A model generated the notes under the pieces. It made no database searches. It was given only the letters and a program-made list of their open reading frames with translations, and was not told the DNA's origin. From Paracoccaceae bacterium (lineage in GTDB: Bacteria; Pseudomonadota; Alphaproteobacteria; Rhodobacterales; Rhodobacteraceae): 6,243 nucleotides of DNA. A program made the position numbers and the translations under genes. Each line of letters opens with the position of its first letter. Position 1 is the stretch's first letter. The DNA lies in the NCBI GenBank assembly GCA_013214715.1, contig JABSSB010000094.1:1-6243 (forward strand), in the 5' to 3' direction. Shown piece after piece: positions 1-4,875 of the stretch.

Positions 1-70
1 TCCGGTCGAAATCTTCCTTGGTGGCCCCCATTTTCACGGCGATCCCGGCCAGCTGGATCATTTCCCCCGC
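1..70 (-). pseudogene. Glutathione reductase C-terminal fragment (partial, runs off left edge)
   Basis: Read on the minus strand from position 70 to the left edge, this frame gives AGEMIQLAGIAVKMG followed by ATKEDFDR. From memory this closely matches the dimer-interface tail of alphaproteobacterial glutathione-disulfide reductase, just before the HPT redox-base motif, which would lie outside the window. Upstream in the same frame the residues (SAGQPA) stop resembling the family, and the FAD and NADPH domains are absent. The DNA upstream instead codes for a different protein in another frame. An ATG at 61-59 overlaps that protein's TGA, so a short product could be translated, but it could not be an active reductase. 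Only 23 codons are visible. The match is recognised by eye. Whether this is a remnant, a rearrangement or an assembly join cannot be decided here. Confidence 0.5.
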
Positions 71-444
71 AGCAGGCTGGCCAGCAGATCTGCGTCATCT
101 TGCGTGGACACCGTGGTGATCGCCTGCGCCAAAGCTGCGCCGTCAAGCTCCAACTCGAAACCGCCGAACAAACCGGAAAACGCGCCGCCCGTGGCCGACA
201 GGAAGTTCATGGATGTGACAGTGCCGGACAGGGCGCCGTCGATCAGCGTCAGATCGTCGCCCCCGACCACCAGCGCCAACGGTGTCTGCGCGCCATAGGT
301 ATATGCGACCAGAAAGCGCGGCTCAAATGGTGTCGGATCCACCGGGTTGTACACCAAACGCTCGACATCAACCAATGTGCGCCGCAAAACGTCAAAGTCC
401 TGATCTCTTAGGTCAAATTCAACCACTGTGTCAAAGGCGGCCAT
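58..444 (-). CDS. Acidic hypothetical protein resembling the N-terminal region of RTX/calcium-binding proteins, possibly truncated
   Basis: A 128-residue protein. The ATG at 444 is chosen because AGGAGGGG lies 5 bases upstream; an in-frame ATG 51 bases further out has no comparable site. The protein is rich in Asp, Gly and Leu. It has beta-type segments (PRFLVAYTYG, about 42-51; DLTLIDGALSGTVTSMNF, about 64-81) and ends in DDADLLASLLRGK. There is no signal peptide or membrane helix. The pattern recalls the non-repeat N-terminal part of roseobacter haemolysin-type calcium-binding proteins, where a segment like this precedes nonapeptide GGxGxDxxx repeats; no such repeats are present here. The stop lies exactly where a glutathione reductase-like frame begins, so the C-terminus may have been lost. 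Function is unknown. It is transcribed divergently from trmFO. Confidence is high that the gene exists and low for the family. Confidence 0.7.
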   Translation of the reverse strand: MAAFDTVVEFDLRDQDFDVLRRTLVDVERLVYNPVDPTPFEPRFLVAYTYGAQTPLALVVGGDDLTLIDGALSGTVTSMNFLSATGGAFSGLFGGFELELDGAALAQAITTVSTQDDADLLASLLRGK

Positions 445-612
445 ACGAACCCCTCCTAAATCCAATAGAAAACTATCCTTGGTGTGGCGCTTCAAAAACC
501 GGACGCGCGCCTAAAACAACAGTACCATCTGCGTGTAGAAAACACCGGGTTTCGTCAATTCACGCGTAGAGTGGGTGTTGCATCTGAACAACGGGTTCCC
601 TAAGCCGCACCA
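445..612. other. Divergent intergenic region between the acidic protein gene and trmFO
   Basis: These 168 bases must hold the promoters of two genes transcribed outward. Facing left, the only clear signal is the AGGAGGGG ribosome binding site at about 450-457 for the acidic protein. A TTGACG hexamer (minus strand, 553-558) could be a -35, but no convincing -10 follows it. Facing right, TTGCAT (578-583) lies 17 bases before TAAGCC (601-606). No terminator-like hairpin or repeat was seen. Confidence 0.5.
578..606 (+). promoter_or_regulatory. Candidate trmFO promoter (TTGCAT-N17-TAAGCC)
   Basis: TTGCAT at 578-583 matches four of six bases of the sigma-70 -35 consensus, with a standard 17-base spacer to TAAGCC at 601-606, a weak -10. 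Transcription from this element would start at or within a base or two of the trmFO ATG at 613, giving a leaderless message. That would fit the absence of a Shine-Dalgarno before trmFO. The -10 is poor, so this is a suggestion only. Confidence 0.25.
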
Positions 613-1968
613 ATGACACAGAGACTGCATATCGTCGGCGGCGGCATGGCCGGATCCGAAGCGGCCTGGCAGGCGGCACAGCGCGGCATTGACGTGGTGA
701 TCCACGAAATGCGGCCCAAGGTCGAAACCTTTGCCCATCAAACCGGCAATCTGGGAGAGATGGTCTGCTCAAACTCGTTCCGCTCGGACGATCACGAACA
801 GAATGCTGTAGGTCTGCTGCATTGGGAAATGCGTCAGGCGGGTGGATTGATCATGTCCAGCGCGGATGCCCATCGCCTGCCGGCGGGCGGAGCCTTGGCC
901 GTGGATCGTGAGCCCTTTGCCGAAACGGTCACCGCGCGGCTGCGAGCGCTGCCCAATGTGCAGGTGTCGGGTGAAGAGATCACCGAATTGCCCGATCAGG
1001 GACATTGGATTTTCGCCACCGGCCCTCTGACCTCTGCGACCCTGGCGCAGGCGATCGCGCAGGAAACCGGCGCCGATGCGCTGGCCTTTTTCGACGCGAT
1101 TGCCCCCATCGTCTATTTCGACAGCATCGATATGAGCCAAGCTTGGATGCAGTCGCGCTATGACAAGGGCGAAACCGAGGAAGAGCGCACCGCCTACCTC
1201 AATTGCCCGATGACGCGCGATCAGTACGAAGCTTTCATCGACGCGCTTCTAGCCGCCGACAAGACTGAATTCCGTGAGGGTGAAACCGCGGGCTATTTCG
1301 ACGGCTGCCTGCCCATTGAAGTCATGGCTGACCGAGGCCGAGAAACCCTGCGCCACGGGCCGATGAAGCCGGTTGGTTTGACCAACCCGCATCAGCCCGA
1401 TGTAAAACCCCATGCTGTCGTGCAACTGCGCCGCGACAATGCTTTGGGCACGCTTTACAACATCGTCGGCTTTCAGACCAAGATGAAGTATGGCGCTCAA
1501 ACCGATGTTTTCCGAATGATTCCAGGCATGGGAGACGCACGATTTGCGCGTTTGGGTGGCATACACCGCAACACGTTCCTGAATTCACCAACGCTGCTTG
1601 ACGGGCAGATGCGCTTGCGGTCGCGCCCCAATATCCGCTTTGCCGGTCAGATCACCGGCGTCGAAGGCTATGTCGAAAGCGCGGCCATGGGGTTGCTGGC
1701 GGGGCGGATGGCCACGGCAGAGATACAGGGTCAGACCCTGACCACGCCGCCCAACACCACCGCGACAGGGGCTCTGATCACCCATATCTCGGGCGGAGCA
1801 GAGGCCAAGACCTTCCAACCTATGAACGTGAATTTTGGGCTTTTCCCGCCGGTTGACGGACTGCGCGGCGGGCGCCGAGGCCGCAAGGACCGTTACAAAG
1901 CCTATACGGATCGCGCGAAAACCGACTGGTTGGCTTGGCTTACGCAATCTCAACTGGACGCAGCCTAG
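613..1968 (+). CDS. trmFO: TrmFO: folate/FAD-dependent tRNA (uracil-54-C5)-methyltransferase
   Basis: TrmFO makes 5-methyluridine at position 54 of the tRNA T-loop in the cytoplasm, taking the carbon from methylenetetrahydrofolate and reducing it with FAD/NADPH. The 451 residues are the usual length. The N-terminus carries the FAD-binding turn LHIVGGGMAGSEAAW (5-19). The family signature GEMVCSNSFRSDD (48-60) contains Cys52, and FDGCLPIEVMADRG (229-242) contains Cys232; these correspond to the two functional cysteines known from bacterial TrmFO. The C-terminal NVNFGLFPPVDG is also typical. The ATG at 613 lies directly before the FAD fold, so the start is secure, although no Shine-Dalgarno precedes it. 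It is first in a plus-strand cluster with a methyltransferase gene 22 bases downstream and then gluQRS, another tRNA-modification gene. Confidence 0.97.
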   Translation: MTQRLHIVGGGMAGSEAAWQAAQRGIDVVIHEMRPKVETFAHQTGNLGEMVCSNSFRSDDHEQNAVGLLHWEMRQAGGLIMSSADAHRLPAGGALAVDREPFAETVTARLRALPNVQVSGEEITELPDQGHWIFATGPLTSATLAQAIAQETGADALAFFDAIAPIVYFDSIDMSQAWMQSRYDKGETEEERTAYLNCPMTRDQYEAFIDALLAADKTEFREGETAGYFDGCLPIEVMADRGRETLRHGPMKPVGLTNPHQPDVKPHAVVQLRRDNALGTLYNIVGFQTKMKYGAQTDVFRMIPGMGDARFARLGGIHRNTFLNSPTLLDGQMRLRSRPNIRFAGQITGVEGYVESAAMGLLAGRMATAEIQGQTLTTPPNTTATGALITHISGGAEAKTFQPMNVNFGLFPPVDGLRGGRRGRKDRYKAYTDRAKTDWLAWLTQSQLDAA

Positions 1969-1990
1969 GCACCGACCGTAAACTCGGCAT

Positions 1991-2605
1991 ATGTCCGGTG
2001 GTTTTTTTGACAAGGTCTATCAGGCCCGAGATGCGGATCAGACCCGCGACCTGTATGACGCCTGGGCGGCATCTTATGAGGCCGAGGTCGCCGCAAATGG
2101 CTATGTGACGCCCGGGCGCTGTGCTGATGCGCTGGCAAGCTGTCTGGCAGATAAAACGGCTGCTATCCTCGACTTCGGATGTGGAACCGGCCTGTCTGGC
2201 CTTGCGCTGCGCAAAGCCGGGTTCACAACGCTGGATGGCGTTGATTTGTCTGTGGAAATGCTGGCCTGCGCGCGGGACAAAGGGGCGTATCGGACCTTGA
2301 CCCAAATCGAAGCTGACGCGGCCCTGCCCGCAATCCCAGGTGCCTATGCCGCAGTCACGGCGATCGGCGTGATTGGCGCGGGTGCTGCACCGATTTCTGT
2401 CTTTGATGTCCTTCTTGGCGCGCTGGCGCCAGGTGGTTTTTTGGTGTTTTCCTTCAACGATCACGCGCTGGAAGAAGCGGAAAACGAAGCCCGCGTATCC
2501 CATGCCATCGAAAGCGGTGAGGCCGTTCAACTTTTCCATGAATACGGTCCGCACCTGACGGGATTGAACTTGAACTCCGCTGTTTATGTTCTTGAAAAAA
2601 CGTGA
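1991..2605 (+). CDS. Class I SAM-dependent methyltransferase, substrate unknown
   Basis: A 204-residue Rossmann-fold methyltransferase. The SAM-binding motif I is AILDFGCGTGLSG (58-70). The acidic post-I loop is DGVDLSVEML (82-91), where the Asp would contact the SAM ribose. APGGFLVFSFND (146-157) corresponds to the strand after motif III. The N-terminal YDAWAASYEAEV (22-33) resembles the WBSCR27/METTL27-like group. No substrate-specific domain or extra metal-binding motif is visible. The start is the ATG at 1991, 22 bases after trmFO; no Shine-Dalgarno is evident, so translation may depend on readthrough from trmFO. Its TGA shares three bases with the GTG start codon context of gluQRS. Lying between two tRNA-modification genes suggests, but does not show, an RNA- or translation-related substrate. 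A small-molecule substrate is equally possible. Confidence 0.85.
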   Translation: MSGGFFDKVYQARDADQTRDLYDAWAASYEAEVAANGYVTPGRCADALASCLADKTAAILDFGCGTGLSGLALRKAGFTTLDGVDLSVEMLACARDKGAYRTLTQIEADAALPAIPGAYAAVTAIGVIGAGAAPISVFDVLLGALAPGGFLVFSFNDHALEEAENEARVSHAIESGEAVQLFHEYGPHLTGLNLNSAVYVLEKT

Positions 2606-3489
2606 ACCGAACTCGATTTGCACCCTCTCCGACAGGACCATTGCATCTGGGTCATGCCTATTCCGCGCTGTTGGCGTTTGATCAGGCGCGCCAAGCGGGC
2701 GGTGCCTTTCTCTTGCGAATTGAGGATATCGACCAAAGCCGCGCCCGTGGGGAATGGGAAGACTTGATCTATGAAGATCTGCACTGGCTGGGCCTGCGCT
2801 GGCCTGTCCCGGTGATGCGCCAGTCAGACAGGTTGGACGCCTATGCCAGCGCTTTGGACCATTTGAGCGAGCTGGGCGTCATCTATCCCTGCCGCTGCAA
2901 GCGCGCAGATATCGAAGCCGCCGCCTCTGCCCCGCAGGAAGGCGTGCCGCAATTCGGACCTGACGGGCGGATTTATCCCGGCACCTGTCGCCATCGTGCA
3001 ATGCATGAGGCCGGGCCGGATGACGTCATTCGGCTGAACATGTATGAAGCTGCAAAGATCGTCCCGGTCCTGAGCTTCTTCGAAACCGGCCCCCGCCACC
3101 AGGGGCACCATCAGATCACAACGCAGGATCTGTGCCAGAGCGCCGGGGACATTATCCTACGCCGTCGCGGGATGGGAGGCTCATATCATCTGTCAGTTGT
3201 CGTTGATGATTCCGATCAGGTCATCACGCAGGTCACCCGCGGCGAAGACCTGTTTTCAGCCACCCCTCTGCACGTGCTGCTGCAAAACCTGCTGGGCCTG
3301 CCAACGCCCCTCTATCATCATCATCACTTGATCCGCGATGAATCCGGCAAACGTCTGGCCAAACGCGATGACGCCCGGGCTATCCGGCAATATCGTGATG
3401 ACGGCATGACACCTGACGATCTACGCGCCCTTTTGGGTTTGACCATCACAGCAGATCTAGACCGCCCAAGGGTGATCCCCCAGGGATGA
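2602..3489 (+). CDS. gluQ: GluQRS: glutamyl-Q tRNA(Asp) synthetase
   Basis: GluQRS activates glutamate and attaches it to queuosine-34 in the anticodon of tRNA-Asp, not to the tRNA 3' end. The 295 residues match a paralogue of the glutamyl-tRNA synthetase catalytic core without an anticodon-binding domain. RFAPSPTGPLHLGHAY (5-20) holds the HIGH-type motif, LLRIEDID (37-44) is a conserved glutamate-site strand, and GKRLAKRD (249-256) is the KMSKS-type loop. The expected zinc ligands are present as Cys97-x-Cys99 with Tyr125 and Cys129. The start is GTG at 2602, overlapping the upstream stop as GTGA, which implies translational coupling; no strong Shine-Dalgarno is needed or seen. A natural run of four His (239-242) precedes the KMSKS loop. 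It is the last gene of the trmFO cluster. The gene is also called yadB. Confidence 0.95.
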   Translation: MNRTRFAPSPTGPLHLGHAYSALLAFDQARQAGGAFLLRIEDIDQSRARGEWEDLIYEDLHWLGLRWPVPVMRQSDRLDAYASALDHLSELGVIYPCRCKRADIEAAASAPQEGVPQFGPDGRIYPGTCRHRAMHEAGPDDVIRLNMYEAAKIVPVLSFFETGPRHQGHHQITTQDLCQSAGDIILRRRGMGGSYHLSVVVDDSDQVITQVTRGEDLFSATPLHVLLQNLLGLPTPLYHHHHLIRDESGKRLAKRDDARAIRQYRDDGMTPDDLRALLGLTITADLDRPRVIPQG

Positions 3490-3502
3490 TCCGAGTGCCC
3501 TA

Positions 3503-3524
3503 TGTCGGGTCTTTGAGCCCGACA
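3503..3524. terminator. Possible hairpin between convergent genes
   Basis: TGTCGGG (3503-3509) and CCCGACA (3518-3524) form a perfect 7-bp stem with an 8-base loop. It lies between the 3' ends of gluQRS (plus) and the Fe-S scaffold gene (minus), where a bidirectional terminator would be expected. Neither side has a T-tract, so termination efficiency is doubtful. Confidence 0.4.
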
Positions 3525-3543
3525 CTGCCTGGACACGCTGGCT

Positions 3544-3996
3544 TCAGGCGCATTGCTCCTGCCGGGCTTTGGCAATGGCTTCCGCCGTAGCTTCGACTGC
3601 CAACAGGATCGACGCATGGCGGTTCTTGTAGTCGCGTGCCGGGTCCAAAACCTCAAACCCGTCAAACGGCGCATCCGGCACCGGTCCGCCTTGTTTTAGC
3701 ATCGCCTTGAGTTGATCACGCGCTGTTTCGATCTGCGCCTGGGTAGCGCCAACCGCCTGGGCCCCCAGAACCGACGCTGCCGCTTGCCCCAAAGCACAGG
3801 CCTTCACATCCTGCCCGAATTCGGCGATCCGGTCTCCCTCCATGACCACATCAACCGTCACCGTTGACCCGCAAAGCGGCGAGCGTTTCTTGACCGTCGC
3901 CATCGGCGCATCAAGCCGAGCATGATGCGGGATATCGGAGGCCAGCGCCAGAATGCGCTCCGAATAGAGTTTGATCAGATCGGTTTCACCGGACAT
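3544..3996 (-). CDS. NifU_N/IscU-type iron-sulfur cluster assembly scaffold protein, with an altered active site
   Basis: The protein has 150 residues from the ATG at 3996, chosen because AAGGAA lies just upstream; longer in-frame starts lack this. Family members assemble [2Fe-2S] clusters on three Cys and an Asp before passing them to apoproteins. The N-terminal LIKLYSERIL (8-17), SPLCGSTVTVDV (39-50) and VKACALGQAAASVLGA (64-79) place it in the NifU_N family. Cys42 and Cys67 match the first two ligands. The residue after CG, usually Asp, is Ser44. The segment where the third Cys is expected reads YKNRHASILLAVEA (123-136) with no Cys; a lone Cys149 sits at the C-terminus. It may therefore be a specialised or sulfur-handling relative and not a classical scaffold. 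It has its own promoter, diverges from hisI and converges on gluQRS. Linkage to an isc or suf operon is not seen. Confidence 0.88.
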   Translation of the reverse strand: MSGETDLIKLYSERILALASDIPHHARLDAPMATVKKRSPLCGSTVTVDVVMEGDRIAEFGQDVKACALGQAAASVLGAQAVGATQAQIETARDQLKAMLKQGGPVPDAPFDGFEVLDPARDYKNRHASILLAVEATAEAIAKARQEQCA

Positions 3997-4022
3997 GGCT
4001 TTTCCTTCGGTCGTCTTCCTCA

Positions 4023-4051
4023 TAGATAGGCGCATGAGCCCCGGTTGCCAA
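4023..4051 (-). promoter_or_regulatory. Sigma-70-type promoter for the Fe-S scaffold gene
   Basis: On the minus strand TTGGCA (4051-4046) is followed after exactly 17 bases by TATCTA (4028-4023). Both hexamers are close to consensus. Transcription would begin near 4016, about 20 bases before the ATG at 3996, leaving room for the AAGGAA ribosome binding site (4002-4007). The -35 overlaps the hisI Shine-Dalgarno on the other strand. Confidence 0.55.
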
Positions 4052-4062
4052 AGGAAAACAGA

Positions 4063-4422
4063 ATGTCATTCGATCCCGCCAGCTTGACCTATGATTCCAA
4101 AGGTCTGATCCCAGCCATCGCGCAGGATGCCCAGACCGGTGAGGTTTTGATGATGGCCTGGATGAATGCCGAGGCCGTTGCGCAAACCCTCGCAACGGGC
4201 CGCGTGACCTATTGGTCGCGATCCCGGCAAAGCTTCTGGATCAAGGGCGAAAGCTCGGGCAATGTGCAGGAATTGGTCGAAATGCGGGTCGATTGTGACC
4301 GCGACTGCCTGCTTGTGCTGATCAACCAGACTGGACCCGCCTGCCATACCTTCCGCCGAAGCTGCTTTTACACCGCCTTGCGCGACGGCGATGAAATCGA
4401 ACTTATGCAGCCCATGATGTGA
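4063..4422 (+). CDS. hisI: HisI: phosphoribosyl-AMP cyclohydrolase
   Basis: HisI opens the adenine ring of phosphoribosyl-AMP, the third step of histidine biosynthesis, in the cytoplasm. The 119-residue protein is the stand-alone form, without the HisE pyrophosphohydrolase domain that is fused to it in enterobacteria. MMAWMNAEA (30-38) and YWSRSRQSFWIKGESSGN (50-67) are family signatures. VDCDRDCLL (76-84) carries the metal-binding Asp77, Asp79 and Asp81. Cys78 with Cys94 and Cys101 in GPACHTFRRSCFY (91-103) would form the zinc site. The ATG at 4063 is preferred over an upstream TTG at 4045 because AAAGGAA (4050-4056) lies 6 bases before it. The gene stands apart from other his genes in this window and diverges from the Fe-S scaffold gene. 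A GC-rich hairpin follows its stop. Confidence 0.96.
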   Translation: MSFDPASLTYDSKGLIPAIAQDAQTGEVLMMAWMNAEAVAQTLATGRVTYWSRSRQSFWIKGESSGNVQELVEMRVDCDRDCLLVLINQTGPACHTFRRSCFYTALRDGDEIELMQPMM

Positions 4423-4431
4423 TCAAATTGT

Positions 4432-4451
4432 GTCGGCGCCACGGCGCCGAC
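4432..4451 (+). terminator. GC-rich hairpin after hisI, probable transcription end
   Basis: GTCGGCGCC (4432-4440) and GGCGCCGAC (4443-4451) are perfectly complementary; in practice this is an 8-bp stem closed by a CACG tetraloop. It begins 10 bases after the hisI stop. No T-tract follows, so it may act as a weak or factor-assisted terminator or as a 3'-end stabiliser. Confidence 0.5.
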
Positions 4452-4511
4452 GCCGGATATCTCGGGCCATCGCCTGCGGCGCTGTGCCTCAGGCTTGTGG
4501 CGCGCGTAATG

Positions 4512-4548
4512 AAAAAAAACCGCCGCGACCCGGGCTGGGTGCGGCGGT
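4512..4548 (-). terminator. Strong intrinsic terminator reading leftward
   Basis: On the minus strand ACCGCCGC (4548-4541) pairs with GCGGCGGT (4526-4519), with an inner ACCC/GGGT stem around a short loop. The stem runs into eight consecutive T (4519-4512, the first T also closing the stem). This is the best terminator in the window. It would end transcripts coming from the small gene at 4663-4782 and from recG. Confidence 0.85.
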
Positions 4549-4604
4549 CAGGAATGCGGGTCTCATGGGGCATCCGGACTGTCTGAAAAGGGCCAGGCGG
4601 ACCC

Positions 4605-4625
4605 AAAAACCGTCGGGACGGACGG
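4605..4625 (-). terminator. Second, weaker terminator just after the small membrane protein gene
   Basis: On the minus strand CCGTC (4625-4621), a six-base loop and GACGG (4614-4610) are followed by five T (4609-4605). It begins about 37 bases past the stop of the 39-codon gene. The stem is only 5 bp, so it is likely leaky, with the stronger terminator at 4512-4548 behind it. Confidence 0.5.
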
Positions 4626-4662
4626 AGACAGGCGGCACGAGATCGCAGGCAATCCGATCAGG

Positions 4663-4782
4663 TCAGAATAATCCGGGCAGATGCAGACCGACCATCAACA
4701 TGACGGCAATCGCCCCCATGCCAAGCGTATCTCCGACAAGACGCGGCTGCGACCGAGCAATCATATCCTTGACCTCTTTCAT
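4663..4782 (-). CDS. Small single-pass membrane protein, 39 residues, unknown function
   Basis: The ATG at 4782 is preceded by AAAGGAG (4798-4792) at 9-base spacing, a clear ribosome binding site. The product starts MKEVKDMIARSQPRLVGD, a charged, probably cytoplasmic segment. A hydrophobic stretch follows from about residue 19 to 39 (LGMGAIAVMLMVG, then LHLPGLF), long enough for one transmembrane helix; the TGA comes right after it. It lies 93 bases downstream of recG on the same strand and has terminators behind it. A LexA-type box sits 73 bases before the ATG, so it may be SOS-controlled. Short hydrophobic SOS proteins are known elsewhere (SidA in Caulobacter, TisB in E. coli), but I see no sequence similarity to assign it to either. 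I do not recognise a named family. It is short enough that automated gene callers could miss it. Confidence 0.75.
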   Translation of the reverse strand: MKEVKDMIARSQPRLVGDTLGMGAIAVMLMVGLHLPGLF

Positions 4783-4791
4783 CACCACAGG

Positions 4792-4798
4792 CTCCTTT
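4792..4798 (-). promoter_or_regulatory. Ribosome binding site of the 39-codon gene
   Basis: AAAGGAG on the minus strand ends 9 bases before the ATG at 4782. It is one of the better Shine-Dalgarno sequences in the window and is the main evidence that this very short frame is translated. Confidence 0.75.
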
Positions 4799-4824
4799 GT
4801 CAGAATTTCGCGTTGTGTTGATGC

Positions 4825-4841
4825 TTTGTTCGCATTTGTTC
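4825..4841 (-). repeat. Tandem GAACAAA repeat (two copies, 10-bp period)
   Basis: On the minus strand GAACAAA (4841-4835) is followed by TGC and a second GAACAAA (4831-4825). One copy per helical turn on the same DNA face is typical of a direct-repeat operator. It contains GAAC-N6-GAAC, one base short of the LexA spacing. It lies between the LexA-type box and the small gene. Confidence 0.5.
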
Positions 4842-4854
4842 TGATTCTTGTAAA

Positions 4855-4869
4855 GAACTTTTTAAGAAC
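4855..4869 (-). promoter_or_regulatory. LexA-type (SOS) box, GTTC-N7-GTTC
   Basis: The plus strand reads GAACTTTTTAAGAAC, which is GTTC-N7-GTTC on the minus strand. This is the direct-repeat LexA operator described for alphaproteobacteria such as Rhodobacter sphaeroides, Rhizobium and Caulobacter. It starts 7 bases after the end of recG and 73 bases before the small membrane protein gene, a proper place for an operator of that gene. By chance at equal base frequencies about 0.2 such sites would be expected in a window this size, so position adds weight to the match. No convincing -10/-35 pair was found around it; CTGACA at the recG stop (4879-4874) is a possible -35. Confidence 0.55.
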
Positions 4870-4875
4870 ATTATG

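Larger units (their letters stand above)
4423..4875. other. 453-base region between hisI and recG
   Basis: From left to right it holds a GC-rich hairpin after hisI (4432-4451), a strong minus-strand terminator (4512-4548), a second weaker minus-strand terminator (4605-4625), a 39-codon minus-strand gene (4663-4782) with its ribosome binding site, an unusually AT-rich stretch (about 4795-4875) with a GAACAAA tandem repeat, and a LexA-type operator (4855-4869). The composition shift to AT-rich just upstream of the small gene is typical of a promoter region. A longer plus-strand open frame across this stretch runs through these elements, has no Shine-Dalgarno and reads as low-information Arg/Ser-rich sequence. 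Confidence 0.7.

Noticed and set aside
586..598. GAAC-N5-GTTC inverted repeat upstream of trmFO, considered as an SOS box
   Set aside because: The alphaproteobacterial LexA site is a direct repeat with N7, and the Gram-positive inverted form uses N4. Spacing and orientation fit neither, and the arms are only 4 bp.
1940..2641. A 233-codon minus-strand open frame antisense to the methyltransferase gene
   Set aside because: It spans three plus-strand genes, including both gene junctions, and has no ribosome binding site or recognisable motif.
3324..3348. Run of four His codons in gluQRS, considered as an engineered tag
   Set aside because: It is internal, next to the KMSKS-type loop, in a region where the family commonly carries His residues, and it is not at a protein end.
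4466..4501. Imperfect stem (GCCA, GCCTG / CAGGC, TGGC) considered as a structured RNA
   Set aside because: The helices are short, the loop is large, and there is no promoter or T-tract. Such pairings are expected by chance in GC-rich sequence.
4403..4606. A 67-codon minus-strand frame beyond the small gene
   Set aside because: It reads straight through the strong T8 terminator and the hairpin after hisI, so it is unlikely to be transcribed as a gene.
4845..4857. TTCTT-GTA-AAGAA inverted repeat beside the LexA-type box
   Set aside because: It has only 5-bp AT-rich arms in an AT-rich stretch and partly overlaps the stronger GAAC direct repeat, so it gives no separate support for a second site.
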